From Actinospineispora acaciae DSM 45401 (GTDB taxonomy: Bacteria; Actinomycetota; Actinomycetes; Mycobacteriales; Pseudonocardiaceae): a stretch of DNA of 64,000 nucleotides. The notes beneath the pieces were generated by a model, which made no database searches, had not been told where the DNA came from, and saw only the letters and a list, made by a program, of their open reading frames with translations. The DNA lies in assembly GCF_000620785.1 (NCBI RefSeq), contig NZ_JIAI01000011.1, positions 186,001 through 250,000 of the forward strand. Direction: 5' to 3'. The first letter of the stretch is position 1; each line of letters starts with the position of its first letter. This document shows, one piece after another, positions 8,697-19,012 of the stretch. The position numbers were made by a program, and so were the translations under genes.

Positions 8697-10094
8697 ATGA
8701 AGGATGCACTTCGACTAGAGCCCACGCCGGCGAGCCCGGGCCCTGCCGGCGGCGTTCTCGCGGCGTGGGAACGGTTCGTACAGGGCGATGATCAGGTTCG
8801 GGGCGTCCGGCCCGAGGTGGTGCTGTCCTGGCAGCGGTGCCGCGAGCGGTACCAGGTCGATCCGCACCTGGCCGAGGTGCCGGTGGCGGCCGGGCGGGTC
8901 GAGCACACGCTCGAGCACGACATGGTGTTCACCGAGCTGGGCGGCCGCGCGGTGTCGGTGACGCCGGAGGTGGACAGCCTGGGCGGCATCGTCACGGTGA
9001 CCGACGCCAGCGGCCGGATCCTGGCCGCCTGGGGCCACCCCGGCACGCTCGCCAGGGCGCACGACTCCAACCTGGCGCCGTGGTTCTGCTGGTCGGAGTG
9101 CACGGCGGGCACGAACGGCATGGGCACCGCCCTGGAGGCGCACGGCCCGGTCGTGATCAGGCGCGCGGAGCACTGGTGCCAGGCGTTCCACAACTGGGTG
9201 TGCGCGGGCATCGCGGTGCGCGACGTGGTGACCAGGGAGCCGATCGCGGTGCTGAACATCTCCTGCTGGCGCACCCAGCTCCCGCCGGCCGCGGTCGGCT
9301 GGCTGGCCAACGCGGTCAGCCGGACGCAGTGGACGTTGCGCAAGCGCGCCAGGGACAGCGGCCTGGAGCTGGTCACCGCGTTCACCAGGGCCAAGGCGCG
9401 CTCGGGCGCCGCGCTGGCCGCCGTGGACACCGCCGGCAAGGTGGTGATCGCCGACGAGGCGGCCAGCGCGCTGCTGGGCGTCCCCGGCTCCACCCCGGCG
9501 GTCGACCCCACGCTGCGCTGGAACCCGGGGCTGCCCGACCTGGCCGGCGTGGCCAGGTACGCCAGCAAGCACGCCGCGCACGACCCCGACTGGGTCGGCG
9601 CCACGCAGGTCCTCACCCGCCCGGCCGCCGAGCCGACCTCGCTGGGCATCCGGCCGGTGTTCGCGTCCGGTTGCCTGGTTGGGAGCCTGATCTCGTTCGG
9701 CGTCGCCGACGGGGAGCGGTTGCCGCAGGCCCAGGGCTCGGCGAACCCAGGCGCGCAGCCGCGCCGGGTGGTGGCGATGCAGGACAACCGCATGGTGCTG
9801 CTGCGCCCGCGCGAGGTCAGGTTCGCCGAGTCGGACGGCAACGACGTGTGGCTGTCCACCGACGAGGGCCGGTTGCGCGCGGCCTGCCACGGCCTTGACC
9901 GGCTCGGCGGCGAGCTGGCCGACGCCGGGTTCCTGCGCGCGCACCGCCGCTACCTGGTCAACCTCGGCCGCGTGCGGGAGGTCGAGCGCGGGTACAAGGG
10001 CGAGCTGTTCCTGGTCATGGACGGCCGGGCGAACGAGAAGGTGCCGGTCTCGCGCCGCAACGCGCCGACCGTGCGCCGGGCACTGGGGATCTGA
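8697..10094 (+). CDS. GAF-domain regulator with C-terminal LytTR DNA-binding domain
   Basis: The 465-residue protein has an N-terminal GAF-like sensor of the DhaR/AcoR type (LGGIVTVTDASGRILAAWG, then SECTAGTNGMGTALEAHGPVVI and REPIAVLNISCW). It ends in a LytTR domain from about residue 355 (LLRPREVRFAESDGNDVWLSTDEG, FLRAHRRYLVNLGRVREVER). LytTR domains bind pairs of 9-bp direct repeats about 21 bp apart, and such repeats lie downstream at 12241-12289. The central AAA+ domain of true AcoR-type activators is absent, so it should work with the normal sigma-70 polymerase. Only 3 bp separate its stop from katG, which indicates one operon. The ATG at 8697 was preferred over an earlier in-frame start at 8652. 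Confidence 0.85.
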   Translation: MKDALRLEPTPASPGPAGGVLAAWERFVQGDDQVRGVRPEVVLSWQRCRERYQVDPHLAEVPVAAGRVEHTLEHDMVFTELGGRAVSVTPEVDSLGGIVTVTDASGRILAAWGHPGTLARAHDSNLAPWFCWSECTAGTNGMGTALEAHGPVVIRRAEHWCQAFHNWVCAGIAVRDVVTREPIAVLNISCWRTQLPPAAVGWLANAVSRTQWTLRKRARDSGLELVTAFTRAKARSGAALAAVDTAGKVVIADEAASALLGVPGSTPAVDPTLRWNPGLPDLAGVARYASKHAAHDPDWVGATQVLTRPAAEPTSLGIRPVFASGCLVGSLISFGVADGERLPQAQGSANPGAQPRRVVAMQDNRMVLLRPREVRFAESDGNDVWLSTDEGRLRAACHGLDRLGGELADAGFLRAHRRYLVNLGRVREVERGYKGELFLVMDGRANEKVPVSRRNAPTVRRALGI

Positions 10095-10097
10095 GCC

Positions 10098-12240
<2,143 letters not shown>

Positions 12241-12242
<2 letters not shown>

Positions 12243-12289
12243 ACGGTGCCGAATCGCGTACGAACGGTAGCTGTCGGCGAACGAACGGT
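12241..12289. promoter_or_regulatory. Three GAACGGT direct repeats at exact 21-bp spacing (candidate LytTR sites)
   Basis: GAACGGT occurs at 12241-12247, 12262-12268 and 12283-12289, each 21 bp after the last; the second and third extend to ACGAACGGTA. Two helical turns between direct repeats is the geometry used by LytTR-domain regulators such as AgrA and VirR. The first copy overlaps the katG stop codon, and the set lies about 170-215 bp before the PQQ operon's first start codon. The nearby GAF-LytTR protein is the obvious candidate to bind here. Confidence 0.55.
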
Positions 12290-12291
12290 AC

Positions 12292-12380
12292 GGGCGGGCG
12301 CCCGCCCTTGCCGGTGTGATTCGCCCAGCGTACGGTATTTGAGACGGAATTTGGCGGCCAAACGGAAGTCGCCGTTTTTT
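12292..12380 (+). terminator. GC palindrome and U-tract hairpin between katG and the PQQ operon
   Basis: A perfect 16-bp palindrome, GGGCGGGCGCCCGCCC, begins at 12292. Further on, AACGG (12361-12365) pairs with CCGTT (12372-12376) and runs directly into a string of T, the form of a Rho-independent terminator. Either could end katG transcription; the second could also act as an attenuator in the leader of the PQQ operon. Confidence 0.4.
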
Positions 12381-12456
12381 GGTGCCGCCGTCAACTCTCT
12401 GAATGAGTCTCATCAACAAATGTGACAAAGAGTCGGGGATCAGGAGGCGAAGCTCG

Positions 12457-12921
12457 ATGACGAGCATCGCGCACGAGCGGTCCGACCTGCTGAGCAAGCT
12501 CGGTCTGGACGCTCAGAACAAGGCAACGCTGGGACGGGTGCTGGCGACCGGAAACGTCGCGCAGGCCACCGAGAGGGCCGATGGGCGCATGCAGGCCCAA
12601 CTCCGAATTCGACCCGATGAGCTCACCTGGGATCCCTCGATCCTGGTCATGCCGCACGGGGGTGACATCGATATCGAGCTCATCAACGACGACCTGAACA
12701 CGCACTGCGCACTGCTGCCGAGCAATGGCGACCGGCAGTTCATCTGGTTGGTGAACCATTCGCGCGGCAGGGCCACCCTCAACCTGGACGGGCCGGGCTG
12801 CTACTGGTTCAGCTCCCCCACCGGCAATGACGAAGGCCGGGGGCTGACCGGGGCCATCGTCGTGTTGGGCGACGTTCCGCCGGAGGCCCGCCTGGACCGT
12901 CCCGACCAGCCGCGGCCGTAG
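12457..12921 (+). CDS. Cupredoxin-like PQQ-associated protein (MSMEG_3727-like)
   Basis: The 154-residue product keeps the outline of a cupredoxin fold: LINDDLNTHCALLPSNG in the middle and PGCYWFSSP...GLTGAIVVLG at the end, matching the loop that carries Cys, His and Met copper ligands in plastocyanin-like proteins. Here the Cys and His of that loop are replaced (FSS, then NDEG), so copper binding is doubtful. Proteins like this accompany PQQ alcohol dehydrogenases in mycobacteria. No signal peptide is seen. The ATG at 12457 follows an AGGAGG at good spacing; an upstream in-frame ATG at 12403 lacks one. The PQQ dehydrogenase gene follows after 13 bp. Confidence 0.7.
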   Translation: MTSIAHERSDLLSKLGLDAQNKATLGRVLATGNVAQATERADGRMQAQLRIRPDELTWDPSILVMPHGGDIDIELINDDLNTHCALLPSNGDRQFIWLVNHSRGRATLNLDGPGCYWFSSPTGNDEGRGLTGAIVVLGDVPPEARLDRPDQPRP

Positions 12922-12934
12922 GAGGCGCTCAACG

Positions 12935-14623
12935 ATGACAGTCGAATATGTGGACGCGGGACAGGCGATCAACCAGTCGGCACTCAGCGGCGTCGGCGGC
13001 AGGGCGCCCCGGGTGGCCCGGGACGTCACCTATGAACGCATTCTCGACGCGCGTTCGGAGCCTCAGAACTGGCTCACCTACTACGGCGCCTACAACGGGC
13101 AGCGCTACAGCCCGCTGGACCAGATCACCACCGAGAACGTCGGGCGCATGGTGCCCGCGTGGATCTTCCAGGCCGGCGCGACCGGGATCCAGGCGGGCGC
13201 GTCCACCTATGCCTTCGAGGCCGCCCCGATCGTCGTCGACGGGGTCATGTTCCTCGCCGGCTGGGACGGCTGGGTTTGGGCGCTGGACGCCAAGGTCGGC
13301 ACCGAGCTGTGGCGCTACAAGCACGAGACCCCGTTCGACGTGTCGCTGTGCTGCGGCAACGTGAACCGAGGGGTGGCGGTGGCGAAGGGGAAGGTCTTCG
13401 TCGTCACCCCGAACGCGCACGTGCTCGCGCTGGACGCGGAGACCGGCAAATGCGTCTGGGACCGGACCTACGGCGACGTGCGGGCCGGGGAGAGCGGCAC
13501 GGTGGCGCCGCTGATCGTGAAGAACATGGTCATCGTGGGCAGCTCCGGCGGTGAGTTCGGGGTGCGCGGCCACCTCGACGCGTTCGACGTGGACAGCGGC
13601 GAGCACGTGTGGCGCTGCTACATGGTCCCGAAGCCCGGCGAGCCCGGCTCGGAGACCTGGCCCGCCGACGGCCAGGCGTGGGCCCGCGGCGGCGCGAACT
13701 GCTGGATCACCGGCACCTTCGACCCGGAGACGAACCTGCTGTACGTGGGCACCGGCAACCCGGCGCCGGACTTCGACGGCGGCGTCCGCGAGGGCGACAA
13801 CCTCTACACCGACAGCATCGTCGCGGTGGACGTCGACGCCGGCCAGATCCGCTGGCACTACCAGTGCACCCCGCACGACCTGTGGGACTACGACAGCACG
13901 ATGGAGTGCATCCTGTTCGAGCAGGACGGGCGCCGGCTGCTCGGGCACTTCGACAAGAACGGCTACTTCTTCGTCGTGGACCGCACGGACGGATCGTTGG
14001 TGCAGGTCACGCCGTTCGTGGACCGGATCGACTGGGGTGCGATCACCAGGGACGGCCGGGTGACGGCCGCGAAGTACCCGGACAAGGAGGGCGAGCCGGT
14101 CCACTTCTGGCCGGGGCCGGCGGGTGCGAAGGAGTGGACGCACGCGTCGTACAGCCCGAGGACCGGGTTGTTCTACGTGCCGGTGCAGGACGTGGGTGCC
14201 ACGGCCACGCGGCGGCGGCGGGAGTTCAAGGAGAGCATCCCGTACTGGGGGGCTGGGGTTCAGGTCGACGCGGACAACATGGCCGGGTCGGTGAGCGCGT
14301 TCGACGCCAACGGCGAGGAGCGGTGGCGCTGGCGCAACGAGATCCCGATGTGCGCCTCGACGCTCGCCACCGGGGGCGACCTGGTGTTCGCCGGCGAGCC
14401 GTCCGGGGAGTTCAACGCGCTGGATGCGCGGTCCGGCGAGCTGTTGTGGCAGTTCCAGTGCGGCAGCGGCCACCACAGCAGCCCGACGACGTACATGGTC
14501 GACGGCCGGCAGTACGTGGCCGTGCCGGTCGGCTGGGGCGGCTGGGTCGAAGGGTTCCTGCCCGGAATGCTCGGCGCCGGCCACGGCAGCGCGCTGATCG
14601 TCTTTGCGCTTCCGGAGTCGTGA
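12935..14623 (+). CDS. PQQ-dependent alcohol dehydrogenase, lanthanide-type active site
   Basis: This eight-bladed beta-propeller quinoprotein oxidises alcohols using pyrroloquinoline quinone. The adjacent cysteines C139-C140 (LCCGN) form the characteristic vicinal disulfide over PQQ. The catalytic Asp is D318 in HDLWDYD, and D320 two residues later is the extra metal ligand that marks lanthanide-dependent enzymes (XoxF, ExaF); calcium enzymes such as MxaF have Ala there. At 562 residues, with no C-terminal cytochrome c domain, it is a type I enzyme. No Sec or Tat signal is visible at the N-terminus, which is odd for a normally exported enzyme. It lies between the cupredoxin-like gene and pqqA. 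Substrate unknown. Confidence 0.93.
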   Translation: MTVEYVDAGQAINQSALSGVGGRAPRVARDVTYERILDARSEPQNWLTYYGAYNGQRYSPLDQITTENVGRMVPAWIFQAGATGIQAGASTYAFEAAPIVVDGVMFLAGWDGWVWALDAKVGTELWRYKHETPFDVSLCCGNVNRGVAVAKGKVFVVTPNAHVLALDAETGKCVWDRTYGDVRAGESGTVAPLIVKNMVIVGSSGGEFGVRGHLDAFDVDSGEHVWRCYMVPKPGEPGSETWPADGQAWARGGANCWITGTFDPETNLLYVGTGNPAPDFDGGVREGDNLYTDSIVAVDVDAGQIRWHYQCTPHDLWDYDSTMECILFEQDGRRLLGHFDKNGYFFVVDRTDGSLVQVTPFVDRIDWGAITRDGRVTAAKYPDKEGEPVHFWPGPAGAKEWTHASYSPRTGLFYVPVQDVGATATRRRREFKESIPYWGAGVQVDADNMAGSVSAFDANGEERWRWRNEIPMCASTLATGGDLVFAGEPSGEFNALDARSGELLWQFQCGSGHHSSPTTYMVDGRQYVAVPVGWGGWVEGFLPGMLGAGHGSALIVFALPES

Positions 14624-14650
14624 TCTACAAGAGCAGGAGGTGAGAGCCGC

Positions 14651-14737
14651 ATGGAGTCCGCGTGGGAGACCCCGGAGTTCGAAGAGATCGCCGTCGCACC
14701 CGAGGTGACCATGTACGTCGCTCAGCTGGACGACTAG
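14651..14737 (+). CDS. pqqA: PqqA, precursor peptide of PQQ
   Basis: This 28-residue peptide carries the diagnostic PqqA core EVTMY, in which Glu18 and Tyr22 (E-x3-Y) are the residues joined and turned into PQQ. A strong AGGAGGTGAG ribosome site lies 6-7 bp before the ATG, consistent with high expression. It is 27 bp after the PQQ alcohol dehydrogenase gene. The N-terminal part is unusually acidic (several Glu), and the peptide ends soon after the core, in LDD. A strong hairpin follows it. Confidence 0.93.
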   Translation: MESAWETPEFEEIAVAPEVTMYVAQLDD

Positions 14738-14747
14738 CCGGAGGAGT

Positions 14748-14783
14748 CGGGCGGCGCCGGACGCTGTGGTTCGGCGCCGCCCG
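14748..14783 (+). terminator. 12-bp hairpin between pqqA and pqqC
   Basis: CGGGCGGCGCCG (14748-14759) pairs perfectly with CGGCGCCGCCCG (14772-14783) around a 12-nt loop. There is no T-tract, so it is either a partial terminator or an mRNA-stabilising stem. Its place right after pqqA would let the peptide be made in excess over the enzymes, as is known in methylotrophs. Confidence 0.6.
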
Positions 14784-14915
14784 GACACGGAAACTTTAGT
14801 CAGAGGGTTATTCACGAATCGCCTCCGGCGATCAAACCGCCTGATCCAGCCACTCGGACGAGCCTCCGGCCCGCCCTCGCGTCAGGAGCGTGAACAACCC
14901 TCCGGAGGGAGCCTG

Positions 14916-15602
14916 ATGACAGCCGTGATGGCCGGCGTTTTCGTCGAGGAGCTGCGCTCGCAGTCCGCGCGCTACCACGATCGGCATCCGTTCCACGTCA
15001 GGATGAACGCCGGCCGGTTGAGCCGGAGCCAGATCCGCGGCTGGGTGGCAAACCGCTTCTACTACCAGGAGAACATCCCCCGCAAGGACGCCGCGATCCT
15101 GTCCAACTGCCCCGACCCGGCGGTGCGGCGACGGTGGGTCCGGCGAATCCTCGATCATGACGGCACGGCCGGCGGCGAGGGCGGCATCGGGGCCTGGCTG
15201 CGCCTCGGCGAGGCGGTCGGACTGGACCGCGAGGAGCTGCTGGACGGGCGGCACCTGGTTCCGGGGGTTCGGTTCGCCGTGGACGCGTACGTGAACTTCG
15301 CTCGCACGCGGCCGTGGGTGGAGGCGGTGGCCTCGTCGTTGACCGAGCTGTTCGCGCCGGACCTGATGGCCGAGCGGCTGGCGGCGTTCGAGCGCCACCA
15401 CCGGTGGATCGACCGAGGCGGGCTTGCCTACTTCCGGAATCGGCTGGAGCAGGCGCCGCGCGACAGCGAACACGCGCTGGAGGTGGTGACCGAGCGCTGC
15501 CGGACGGCCGAGGAGCGGGCCCGGGCGGTGGCCGCGCTGTCGTTCAAGTGTGACGTCCTCTGGAGCGTGATGGATGCGATCGACGGTGCGTACCCGGACT
15601 GA
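14916..15602 (+). CDS. pqqC: PqqC, final ring-closing oxidase of PQQ synthesis
   Basis: PqqC is the cofactor-free oxidase that converts the last intermediate into PQQ with molecular oxygen. The 228-residue product is all-helical and matches the family: HPFHVRMNAGRLSRSQIRGWVANRFYYQ near the start, RKDAAILSNC, then DHDGT and GGIGAWLRLGEAVGL. The ATG at 14916 was chosen because a GGAGGGA lies 6 bp upstream; the frame is open further up without a ribosome site. pqqD overlaps its end by 29 bp. Confidence 0.95.
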   Translation: MTAVMAGVFVEELRSQSARYHDRHPFHVRMNAGRLSRSQIRGWVANRFYYQENIPRKDAAILSNCPDPAVRRRWVRRILDHDGTAGGEGGIGAWLRLGEAVGLDREELLDGRHLVPGVRFAVDAYVNFARTRPWVEAVASSLTELFAPDLMAERLAAFERHHRWIDRGGLAYFRNRLEQAPRDSEHALEVVTERCRTAEERARAVAALSFKCDVLWSVMDAIDGAYPD

Positions 15603-15858
15603 GCCGCCGCGACTGGCGCCGCACGTCCGGCTGGTGTTCGACCGGGCGCGGGGGCGGCACGTGCTGCTGGGGCCGGAGTCGGTGGTGGTGCTCAACCGGA
15701 CGGGCGCGGACATCGTCGGCCTGTGCGACGGGCGGCGGACGGTGGCGGAGATCGCGGCCGGACTGCGCGGGCGCTACGACGACGCCGTGGAGGACGAGGT
15801 GTACGAGTTCCTCGACCGGCTGGTGGCCCGGCGCTGGGTGGTGGTGGACGATGGATAG
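15574..15858 (+). CDS. pqqD: PqqD, peptide chaperone
   Basis: PqqD is the small winged-helix protein that binds PqqA and presents it to the radical SAM enzyme PqqE. The 94-residue product has the expected layout: RLAPHVRLVFDRARGRHVLLGPE, then LNRTGADIVGLCDGRRTVAEI and a C-terminal EVYEFLDRLVARRWVV. It starts inside the end of pqqC (29-bp overlap) and ends 8 bp inside pqqE, so the three are tightly coupled. Confidence 0.93.
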   Translation: MRSTVRTRTEPPRLAPHVRLVFDRARGRHVLLGPESVVVLNRTGADIVGLCDGRRTVAEIAAGLRGRYDDAVEDEVYEFLDRLVARRWVVVDDG

Positions 15859-16951
15859 GCCGTTCGGGCTGCTGGCCGAGCTGACCTACCGCTGCCCGCT
15901 GGCCTGCGCGTACTGCTCGAACCCGGTCAACTACGGCGACTACCGCGACGAGCTGACCACGCGCGCGTGGAGGCGGGTGCTGGGCGAGGCCGCCGATCTG
16001 GGTGTGCTGCAGCTGCACCTGTCCGGCGGCGAGCCGCTGCTGCGCCGCGACCTGGTCGAGCTGGTACGGACGGCCACCGGGCTGGGCCTGTACACGAACC
16101 TCGTGACCAGCGCGCTGGGCCTGTCGCGGCGGCGCGCGCACGAGCTCAGGGCGGCCGGGCTGGACCACGTGCAGATCAGCGTCCAGGCCGACGAGCCGGT
16201 GCTGTCCGACCGGATCGCCGGCATCTCCTCGTTCCGGCGCAAGGTGGCGGCGGCGCGGCTGGTGAAGGAGCTGGGCTGGCCGCTGACCGTGAACGTGGTC
16301 CTGCACCGGCAGAACATCGACAGGATCGCGGCCGTGCTCGACCGGGCCGAGGAGCTGGCGGCCGACCGCGTCGAGCTGGCCAACACCCAGTACTACGGCT
16401 GGGCCCGGCTCAACCGCGGCGCGCTGCTGCCGAGCCGCGCGCAGCTCGAACGGGCCGAGGCGGTGGTGCGCGCCGCGCGCGAGCGCCTGGCCGGGCGGAT
16501 GGAGGTCGTCTACGTCCTGCCCGACTACTACGGCAGGTACCCCAAGCCGTGCATGGGCGGGTGGGGGCGGCGCCAGCTCACCGTGGCGCCCAACGGCGAC
16601 GTGCTGCCCTGTCCGGCCGCCCACTCGCTGCCGCTGCCGCGCGCGAGCGTGCGCTCGCGGCCGCTGGACTGGATCTGGGCTCACGCGCCGGTGTTCGAGG
16701 CGTATCGGGGCACCGACTGGATGCCCTCGCCGTGCCGGGGTTGCTCGCGTCGGGAGATCGACTTCGGCGGGTGCCGCTGCCAGGCGTTCCAGCTCACCGG
16801 CGACGCCGCGCGCACCGACCCGGCCTGTCACCTCTCGCCCGACCACGGGATCGTCGAGCGAGCGGTGGCGGCCGCCAACGACGGGACGCGGCCGGCCGGG
16901 GAGGCGCTCGTCAACCGAACACTATCGGCAGCGCAATCGCCGCGGCGATGA
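15851..16951 (+). CDS. pqqE: PqqE, radical SAM enzyme joining Glu and Tyr of PqqA
   Basis: PqqE makes the carbon-carbon bond between the Glu and Tyr of PqqA, the first step of PQQ formation. The radical SAM cluster motif is C15-x3-C19-x2-C22 (CPLACAYC). The SAM-binding LHLSGGEPLLRRDL follows, and a C-terminal SPASM region contains many cysteines (CMGGWG, LPCPAAHS, CRGCSRREIDFGGCRC) for auxiliary clusters. The 366-residue length fits. It ends 41 bp inside the convergent MntP-like gene. pqqB and the pqqF/G protease are not in this cluster. Confidence 0.95.
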   Translation: MDRPFGLLAELTYRCPLACAYCSNPVNYGDYRDELTTRAWRRVLGEAADLGVLQLHLSGGEPLLRRDLVELVRTATGLGLYTNLVTSALGLSRRRAHELRAAGLDHVQISVQADEPVLSDRIAGISSFRRKVAAARLVKELGWPLTVNVVLHRQNIDRIAAVLDRAEELAADRVELANTQYYGWARLNRGALLPSRAQLERAEAVVRAARERLAGRMEVVYVLPDYYGRYPKPCMGGWGRRQLTVAPNGDVLPCPAAHSLPLPRASVRSRPLDWIWAHAPVFEAYRGTDWMPSPCRGCSRREIDFGGCRCQAFQLTGDAARTDPACHLSPDHGIVERAVAAANDGTRPAGEALVNRTLSAAQSPRR

Positions 16952-17453
16952 GCGCGATGCCGCTCAACAGATCGGAGCGAATATGAATGAGGCGGGCGGC
17001 GGCCCGTCCCAGTTGTAACCCAACCAATGACATCACCGCCGTGGTGACACCGAAAGCGGTGGCCGAGATCCACGGGGGAAATCCGAGCAGGCCCAGGCTG
17101 GCGCCGGCGAGCAGGTTGTCCAAACTCAGCGAGAACGGAATGCCGAACAACGCCCACGGGTGGTCCAGGTCGTCGGGTTCTGGATTCCGCAGCGCGTTGA
17201 TGAGCAGGTACAGGCCGTACCCGCCCAGCGCTATCGAGCCCACATACTCGGCGACCGGGCCGACGGTATCGCCGACATAGCCCCCGACCAGCAGGCCTAC
17301 CAGCGGCATCACCCCGTCCCAGAGCCCGAACATCAGCGCCACCTGCACCGCCCGGCGGAATCCGAACGGCACGGTGCCGAGCGCTATGGACGCCCGGAAA
17401 TTGTCCAGGCTGAGCACGAATCCGAGGACGACGAGTTCGACGATCATGGCCAC
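16911..17453 (-). CDS. MntP-like manganese efflux pump
   Basis: This 180-residue, six-helix membrane protein belongs to the MntP (DUF204) family, which exports Mn2+. The family's paired acidic motif appears twice, as SLDNFRASIALG (D17) and SLDNLLAGASLG (D112). Real MntP proteins normally show DA-F-AS/DG at these places, so this is a divergent member and its ion is uncertain. Given the lanthanide-type enzyme next door, handling of another metal is a speculative alternative. It is convergent with pqqE. No yybP-ykoY-like leader is seen upstream. Confidence 0.75.
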   Translation of the reverse strand: MAMIVELVVLGFVLSLDNFRASIALGTVPFGFRRAVQVALMFGLWDGVMPLVGLLVGGYVGDTVGPVAEYVGSIALGGYGLYLLINALRNPEPDDLDHPWALFGIPFSLSLDNLLAGASLGLLGFPPWISATAFGVTTAVMSLVGLQLGRAAARLIHIRSDLLSGIALIAAAIALPIVFG

Positions 17454-17495
17454 CGTCCGGTGTTCCGATACGTTCGAAACACCGATGTTAGTTCG

Positions 17496-17768
17496 TCATC
17501 GCTCGGTATTCAATGTGCTTTGTCTGTTTCGGTGGAGCAGTCGCAGGGCGAGCAGTCCGCCTATTCCCGGGATGACCGCGGACCATTTGGCGCCCGTCGA
17601 TGCGGCCGGCACCATCAGGGCGGCGGCGATGACGACCAGATAGGCGGTGCCGTGCAGCGGGCCGAACAGCGCCGAGACCGCCCGGGTGTGGACGGTGGCC
17701 AGGTTGACCAGCAGGACGGCGAGTGTGACGGCCTCGGCGGCGGCCGCGATCCGCAGCGCGCGCTCCAT
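17496..17768 (-). CDS. DUF3817-like small membrane protein
   Basis: The 90-residue product starts MERALRIAAAAEAVTL and has three or four hydrophobic helices, with the ALFGPLHGTAYLVV segment typical of DUF3817 proteins. Function is unknown. The frame is open further upstream, but that part is Pro/His/Gly-rich out-of-frame sequence of the next gene, so the ATG at 17768 is used. It starts 2 bp after the preceding membrane gene, as the last gene of a three-gene unit with the DJ-1-like gene. Confidence 0.7.
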   Translation of the reverse strand: MERALRIAAAAEAVTLAVLLVNLATVHTRAVSALFGPLHGTAYLVVIAAALMVPAASTGAKWSAVIPGIGGLLALRLLHRNRQSTLNTER

Positions 17769-17770
17769 CC

Positions 17771-18196
17771 TCACACCCCCGTGGTCGAGCCGGGGCGGAT
17801 GATCATGAGGACGACGACCACCGCCCAGATGATGTTGAAAAGGCCGGTGAGCATGGCCAGCCGGCCCGGGTCCGGCGTCGATGCCGCGAGCATGCGCCGT
17901 TGTGCGGGCAGGATGGCCAGCGCGAGGATCGCCGCCGCGAGGGCGGTCAGGATCACGGACGCGACCAGCCACGGGTCGGTGAGCACCCGCAGTTGTGCGC
18001 CCGTCGCGATGCCGAACACCGGCACCGCCACGCCGGCCACCGCGTAGCCCCGGCAGATCCGGTGCAGCAGCGCGGCGACACCGGAGCCGGGCTCGGGCTG
18101 GCGCGCGAACCGGGGGAACAGCGATGCGGCGACCGCGATCGGCCCGACCACCAGGATCACCGCGAGGACGTGGACGGACAGCAGGAACTTGGTCAC
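17771..18196 (-). CDS. DUF2269-like integral membrane protein
   Basis: The 141-residue product has four predicted transmembrane helices: LLSVHVLAVILVVGPIAVAASLF, a helix near VAGVAVPVFGIATGA, LVASVILTALAAAILALAIL and LTGLFNIIWAVVVVLMII. The N-terminal helix with His matches small DUF2269-type proteins. It begins with a GTG overlapping the stop of the DJ-1-like gene (GTGA), so the two are translationally coupled. Function unknown. Confidence 0.65.
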   Translation of the reverse strand: MTKFLLSVHVLAVILVVGPIAVAASLFPRFARQPEPGSGVAALLHRICRGYAVAGVAVPVFGIATGAQLRVLTDPWLVASVILTALAAAILALAILPAQRRMLAASTPDPGRLAMLTGLFNIIWAVVVVLMIIRPGSTTGV

Positions 18197-18840
18197 CGGG
18201 CCACCGGTTGCGGGTAGAGCCGGGCCATCTCGGCCATGGCGAGGTCGCGGACCGGCTGGGAGGCCTTGCTCATGTGGCCGGAGTCGAACGGCGGCCGGGG
18301 GTCGTACTCGATCATCAGTTGGACGGCCTCGGCCCATTCCCGGCCCTGGACCTCGCCGGCCAGCCAGAGCGCGAGGTCGATCCCGGCGGACACACCGGCC
18401 GAGGTGACGATCTTGCCGGAGTGCACGATGCGCTCGTCGGGGCGCGGCTCGGCGCCGTAGTTCGCCAGCAGGGGCAGCGCGATCCAGTGCGAGGTCGCCG
18501 GCCGGCCGGCGAGGATCCCGGCCATGGCGAGGAACACCGAGCCGCCGCACACCGACGTGGTCCAGCTCGTCCCCGGGTGCACCCGGCGCAGCCAGTCGAC
18601 CAGCTCTTCGGTGATCGACGTCTGGAGTGGCATGCCAGGGACCAGCACCAGGTCCGGCGACGGGGTGTCGGCGAAGGTGTGGGTGGCGCCCAGCGTCAGC
18701 ACGCCGCTGTCGGTGAGCACCGGGCCCGTCTCGTTGCTGACGAACCTCACGTCCACGCCGGGCATGATCCTGAGCACCTCGTAGGGGCCGACCACGTCCA
18801 GCGCGGTGAAACCTGGCCCGAGGACCATGGCGATCCGCAT
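18193..18840 (-). CDS. DJ-1/PfpI family protein (isonitrile hydratase-like)
   Basis: This 215-residue class I glutamine amidotransferase-like protein has the nucleophile elbow TTSVCGGSVFLAMAG (C98) followed by RPATSHW, and an acidic residue in GPYEVL (E21), as in isonitrile hydratase and related DJ-1/PfpI enzymes. Substrate unknown. It heads a three-gene unit with two small membrane proteins. It is divergent from a GlxA-type regulator that carries the same fold as a sensor; the ~170 bp between them (18841-19012) must hold both promoters. Confidence 0.85.
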   Translation of the reverse strand: MRIAMVLGPGFTALDVVGPYEVLRIMPGVDVRFVSNETGPVLTDSGVLTLGATHTFADTPSPDLVLVPGMPLQTSITEELVDWLRRVHPGTSWTTSVCGGSVFLAMAGILAGRPATSHWIALPLLANYGAEPRPDERIVHSGKIVTSAGVSAGIDLALWLAGEVQGREWAEAVQLMIEYDPRPPFDSGHMSKASQPVRDLAMAEMARLYPQPVAR

Positions 18841-19012
18841 CGTTCCTCCGCTGTCGTTGGTGGCGACGACGCTAGCCAGCGGTGGCGGGCGCGAGAAGTA
18901 GCTGGATTGCCACCTTCCAACAGATTCTAGCCAGCTCTCCTGAGCTGCGACGATAGGTGAAAGACCTGTTCAGAAAGTTGGCAAGGGCAGGTCATGTACG
19001 TAGATTGTGGCC

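Noticed and set aside
17454..17495. Manganese riboswitch before the MntP-like gene
   Set aside because: The sequence upstream of the start codon is short and shows no yybP-ykoY core.
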